This document shows, piece after piece, positions 61,440-64,000 of a stretch of DNA of 64,000 bases; position 1 is the stretch's first letter; every line of letters starts with the position of its first letter. The DNA is from Nonomuraea harbinensis (GTDB taxonomy: Bacteria > Actinomycetota > Actinomycetes > Streptosporangiales > Streptosporangiaceae): NCBI RefSeq assembly GCF_019396385.1, contig NZ_JAHKRN010000034.1, positions 1 to 64,000 on the forward strand. The letters run 5' to 3'. Under the pieces are notes generated by a model. That model had not been told where the DNA came from, made no database searches, and was given only the letters and a program-made list of their open reading frames with translations. The position numbers were made by a program, and so were the translations under genes.

Positions 61440-62933
61440 CTACCGGACCGGCGGCATCGCGGGTGGCGCGTGGTGCTCGGCCATCATGGCGCGCAGCTTG
61501 CGGTTGAACGCGAACAGCCCCAGCCCCGCGACGATCGCCATCGCGGCCAGCACCAGGTAGTAGGCCGGCTCGGACATCACGTCGCCGAGCCGCCCGGTCT
61601 GCCCGCCGACCGCGTCGCCCACCGACACCGCGATGAACCAGACCCCCAGCATCTGGCCCTTGAACGCGCGCGGCGCCAGCTTGGTCGTCACCGACAGCCC
61701 CACCGGGCTGAGCGCCAGTTCGCCGAACACCTGCACCAGGTAGACCAGCACCAGCCACCACACCGACACCCGGCCGCTCTCCGCCAGGTTCGCCGCCATC
61801 GCCATGACGACGAAGCTCAGCCCGACCATGACCAGCGCGAAGCCGAACTTCTGCGCCGTGCTCACCCGGTCGCCGAGCTTCACCCACAGCGCCGCGAACA
61901 CCGGCACGAAGATCATGATGAAGAGCGGGTTGAACGACTGGGTGGTGGCCGCGTGGATCGGGATGCCGAGCAGCGACAGGTCGGTGTTGTTCTCGGCGAA
62001 GAACAGCAGCTTGCTGGGCGCCAGGTCGTAGATCATCCAGAAGATCGAGGCGGCGGCGAACAGCCAGATGTAGGCCTTCATCCTGGACCGCTCGTCCTCG
62101 CTCAGGTCGTGCGCGCCCAGCATGATGTAGCCGAAGTAGGCGATCGGCACCGCGATGATCACCGCCGTCATCACCGCGGTGAACCGGCCGAGCGTGAACG
62201 TGCCCGTCGCAGCCCAGGCGCCCAGCGCGATCGCCACCGCGCCCGCCACCCCCGCCGCCGTCAGCCCGACCCGCCGCAGCTCGTGCGGGTGCAGCGGGAC
62301 CTCCGGCCGGTCGCCGACCCCGCGCAGGCTGACCCGGCCGCCGATCGTGTACTGCAGCAGGCCGAACGCCATGCCGACGGCCGCCGCGCCGAAGCCCAGA
62401 TGCCACCGGTCGCCGGCCGCCAGCGAGCCGACCACGATCGGCGCGAAGAACGCGCCCAGGTTGATGCCCAGGTAGAACAGCGAGAACCCGGCGTCCCTGC
62501 GCGCGTCGTCGTCCTCCGGGTACAGCTTGCCCACCATGACGGAGATGTTGGGCTTCAGCAGCCCGGTGCCCAGGACGATCAGCAGCAGGCCGAGCCAGAC
62601 GTAGGCCGGCGAAGGAACCGGGACGGCCATGCTGATGTGGCCGCACATGATGACGAACCCGCCCCAGAACACCGACCGGCGCGCGCCCAGGATCCGGTCC
62701 GCGATCCACCCGCCGGGCAGCGCCACCAGGTAGATCAGCGCGCCGTAGATGCCCACCACGGCCTGCGCGGTCTCCTGCGACAGGCCCAGCCCCTGATGGG
62801 CGGGTGAGGCGACCATGAACGTCGCCAGGATGGCGCGCAGCCCGTACCAGCTGAACCGCTCCCACATCTCCGTGCCGAACAGAGTCGCAAGCGCCCACGG
62901 GTGACCGAAGAACGTCTTGCCGTCGTTACCCAT
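61440..62933 (-). CDS. POT/PTR family proton-dependent oligopeptide transporter
   Basis: A 497-residue MFS peptide transporter with the ExxERFxYY-type motif EMWERFSWYG in helix 1, the GGWIADRILGARR loop, GTGLLKPNISVMVG in helix 4 and FYLGINLGAFFAPIV in helix 5. FGELALSPVGLSV lies near helix 10. It imports di- and tripeptides. ATG 62933 is preceded by GGAGGG. It is divergent from an acyl-CoA ligase gene across 135 bp. Confidence 0.93.
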   Translation of the reverse strand: MGNDGKTFFGHPWALATLFGTEMWERFSWYGLRAILATFMVASPAHQGLGLSQETAQAVVGIYGALIYLVALPGGWIADRILGARRSVFWGGFVIMCGHISMAVPVPSPAYVWLGLLLIVLGTGLLKPNISVMVGKLYPEDDDARRDAGFSLFYLGINLGAFFAPIVVGSLAAGDRWHLGFGAAAVGMAFGLLQYTIGGRVSLRGVGDRPEVPLHPHELRRVGLTAAGVAGAVAIALGAWAATGTFTLGRFTAVMTAVIIAVPIAYFGYIMLGAHDLSEDERSRMKAYIWLFAAASIFWMIYDLAPSKLLFFAENNTDLSLLGIPIHAATTQSFNPLFIMIFVPVFAALWVKLGDRVSTAQKFGFALVMVGLSFVVMAMAANLAESGRVSVWWLVLVYLVQVFGELALSPVGLSVTTKLAPRAFKGQMLGVWFIAVSVGDAVGGQTGRLGDVMSEPAYYLVLAAMAIVAGLGLFAFNRKLRAMMAEHHAPPAMPPVR

Positions 62934-62959
62934 CCGGACCCTCCGGTCACAGGAAGCAC

Positions 62960-63054
62960 GTGAATAATCACTGTACGTGACGGCTTCTCCAGATACTTGC
63001 CGCTACTCGCGCCGTATGGTGCGATGCATCCCAGCTGCGCAAGTGATTACTGAC
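62960..63054. promoter_or_regulatory. Mirrored 13-mers in the peptide transporter/acyl-CoA ligase gap
   Basis: AGTGATTATTCAC (minus strand, 62972-62960) and AGTGATTACTGAC (plus strand, 63042-63054) match at 11 of 13 positions. Each lies 15-30 bp upstream of its own gene start. They may be operator sites or promoter elements for a shared regulator. The rest of the gap has no gene. Confidence 0.4.
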
Positions 63055-63068
63055 TGAAGGCGGGTGTC

Positions 63069-64000
63069 ATGGCCGACGTCCTCGAGGTGCGGGCGGAGAT
63101 CGAACGTTCCATCGCCGGGCTCACCCTGTGCGAGCAGTTGAGAAAGACCGCCGAACAATACCCCGACGCCCCCGCCTACTCCGATCCGGACGGCGACGGC
63201 TGGTCCACCCTCACCTACGGCCAGGCCAGGGAGCGGGTCCTGGAGATCGCGGCCGGCTTCGCGGCCCTGGGGCTGGAGCCCGGCGACGCGGTCGCGCTCA
63301 TGATGGTCAACCGGAGCGAGCACGTGCTCGCCGACCTCGGCGCGGTGCACGCCGGAGGCGTCGGCTGCACCATCTACGGCACGTTCGCGCCGGACCAGGT
63401 CGCTTTCGTGGCGGGCGACGTGGCGGCCAAGATCGCGGTGATCGGCGGGCCCGCCGAGCTGGCCCGCTGGGAGCCGTCGCTCGACCGGCTGCCGGACCTC
63501 CGCAAGATCATCATGCTGGAGGGGGCGCCGGAGGGCGACCGCTTCATGTCCTGGCAGGACTTCCTCGACCTGGGCAGGGCCCGGCTGGCGGAGGACCCCG
63601 CCGCGGTCGAGGCCCGCTGGCGGGCCGTCACCGCCGGCGACCCCGTCACCGTCCTCTACACCTCGGGCACCACCGGCCAGCCGAAGGGCGTCCCGCTCAG
63701 CCACGCCAACGTCTTCTACGAGGTGGCCTGCACCGACCGGATGGCGAACCTGCCGCTGGAAGGCACCCAGATCTCCTACCTGACGTACGCGCACATCGCC
63801 GAGCGGGTGCTGAGCCTGTACCTGCCGCTGGTCAAGGTCTCCCACGTCTACTTCTGCACCGACCTGGCCAACCTCGGCGCGACGCTCGGGCAGGTCAGGC
63901 CCGTGCTGTTCTTCGGCGTGCCGCGCGTGTGGGAGAAGATGATGGCCCGGCTGCTCGCGGTCATGTCCACCCAGCCGGAGGAGCAGCAGGCCGCCGTGCG
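63069..64000 (+). CDS. AMP-dependent acyl-CoA synthetase (long-chain fatty acid-CoA ligase type), 3' end outside window
   Basis: The first 310 residues of an adenylate-forming enzyme, cut by the right edge. Start ATG 63069 has GAAGG upstream. It contains the P-loop motif VLYTSGTTGQPKGVPLSHAN (about residue 195) and the YLTYAHIAERVLSLYLPLV segment characteristic of long-chain fatty acyl-CoA ligases (FadD15-like). It activates fatty acids with ATP and CoA. The adenylation C-domain is not visible. Confidence 0.9.
   Translation, partial: MADVLEVRAEIERSIAGLTLCEQLRKTAEQYPDAPAYSDPDGDGWSTLTYGQARERVLEIAAGFAALGLEPGDAVALMMVNRSEHVLADLGAVHAGGVGCTIYGTFAPDQVAFVAGDVAAKIAVIGGPAELARWEPSLDRLPDLRKIIMLEGAPEGDRFMSWQDFLDLGRARLAEDPAAVEARWRAVTAGDPVTVLYTSGTTGQPKGVPLSHANVFYEVACTDRMANLPLEGTQISYLTYAHIAERVLSLYLPLVKVSHVYFCTDLANLGATLGQVRPVLFFGVPRVWEKMMARLLAVMSTQPEEQQAAV

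Overview
The window is very GC-rich (roughly 70 percent), densely coded on both strands and rich in 4-bp ATGA/GTGA stop-start overlaps. It carries a SufR-SufBDCSU-SufT operon, OpcA, an acVLRF1-type protein, leaderless promoters of the TANNNT-N6/7-start type, GTG and TTG starts, and an ECF41 sigma factor. All of this points to an actinomycete chromosome. The gene set looks like a Streptosporangiaceae (Nonomuraea-like) organism, but that placement is inference. I see no tRNA, rRNA, CRISPR array, transposase, integrase or plasmid origin.

Layout. 0-6.5 kb (minus strand): the pentose-phosphate block tkt-tal-zwf-opcA-pgl, with pgl cut by the left edge. 6.8-10.2 kb: heme O synthase (ctaB), a PrsW-type membrane protease and heme A synthase (ctaA). 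10.2-17.5 kb: a hydroxyproline/proline-derivative catabolic operon. It has a three-subunit flavo-iron-sulfur dehydrogenase, a DapA-like deaminase, two proline-racemase-family proteins, an ornithine-cyclodeaminase-family reductase and a GntR/FCD regulator. 17.5-22.8 kb: four transport units (EamA, MFS, an ABC-2 pair, Bcr/CflA MFS). 22.8-29.3 kb: the suf Fe-S assembly operon, preceded by a near-consensus DtxR/IdeR-type iron box. 29.6-31.4 kb: a DEAD-box helicase with an RGG/RDD-rich tail, followed by a repeat-rich non-coding stretch. 32.1-34.9 kb: an ECF41 sigma factor module with mirrored divergent promoters. 35-36.2 kb: hisE-hisG. 36.3-40.9 kb: an exported PLP enzyme with a degenerate EAL-CBS protein, acVLRF1, and an NmrA/TetR pair. 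40.9-49.3 kb: a LacI-controlled ABC importer with a PL26-type exo-rhamnogalacturonan lyase. 49.3-52.3 kb: an ABC-F protein behind a tiny leader peptide, a small HTH protein and an enoyl-CoA hydratase. 52.3-64 kb: an ABC exporter, a sulfotransferase, an LD-carboxypeptidase, a GH15 enzyme, a YczE/MocR divergent pair, a TRIC channel, a peptide transporter and a truncated acyl-CoA ligase.

Several blocks (pgl-opcA-zwf-tal-tkt-ctaB, ctaA-ABC transporter-sufR-suf, ABC-F/HTH/echA) match, from memory, the core gene order of Mycobacterium tuberculosis Rv1445c-Rv1475c. The hydroxyproline operon, the ECF41 module and the rhamnogalacturonan operon would then be insertions into a conserved actinobacterial backbone.

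The most interesting signals are regulatory. They are a leaderless five-codon ORF whose sequence pairs with the ribosome-binding region of the ABC-F gene; two mirrored ECF41-type promoters; a LacI operator sitting exactly between -35 and -10 with a perfect secondary operator inside the next gene; an iron box overlapping the stop codon upstream of sufR; and a 62-bp tandem repeat that supplies the last codons of the sigma factor gene.
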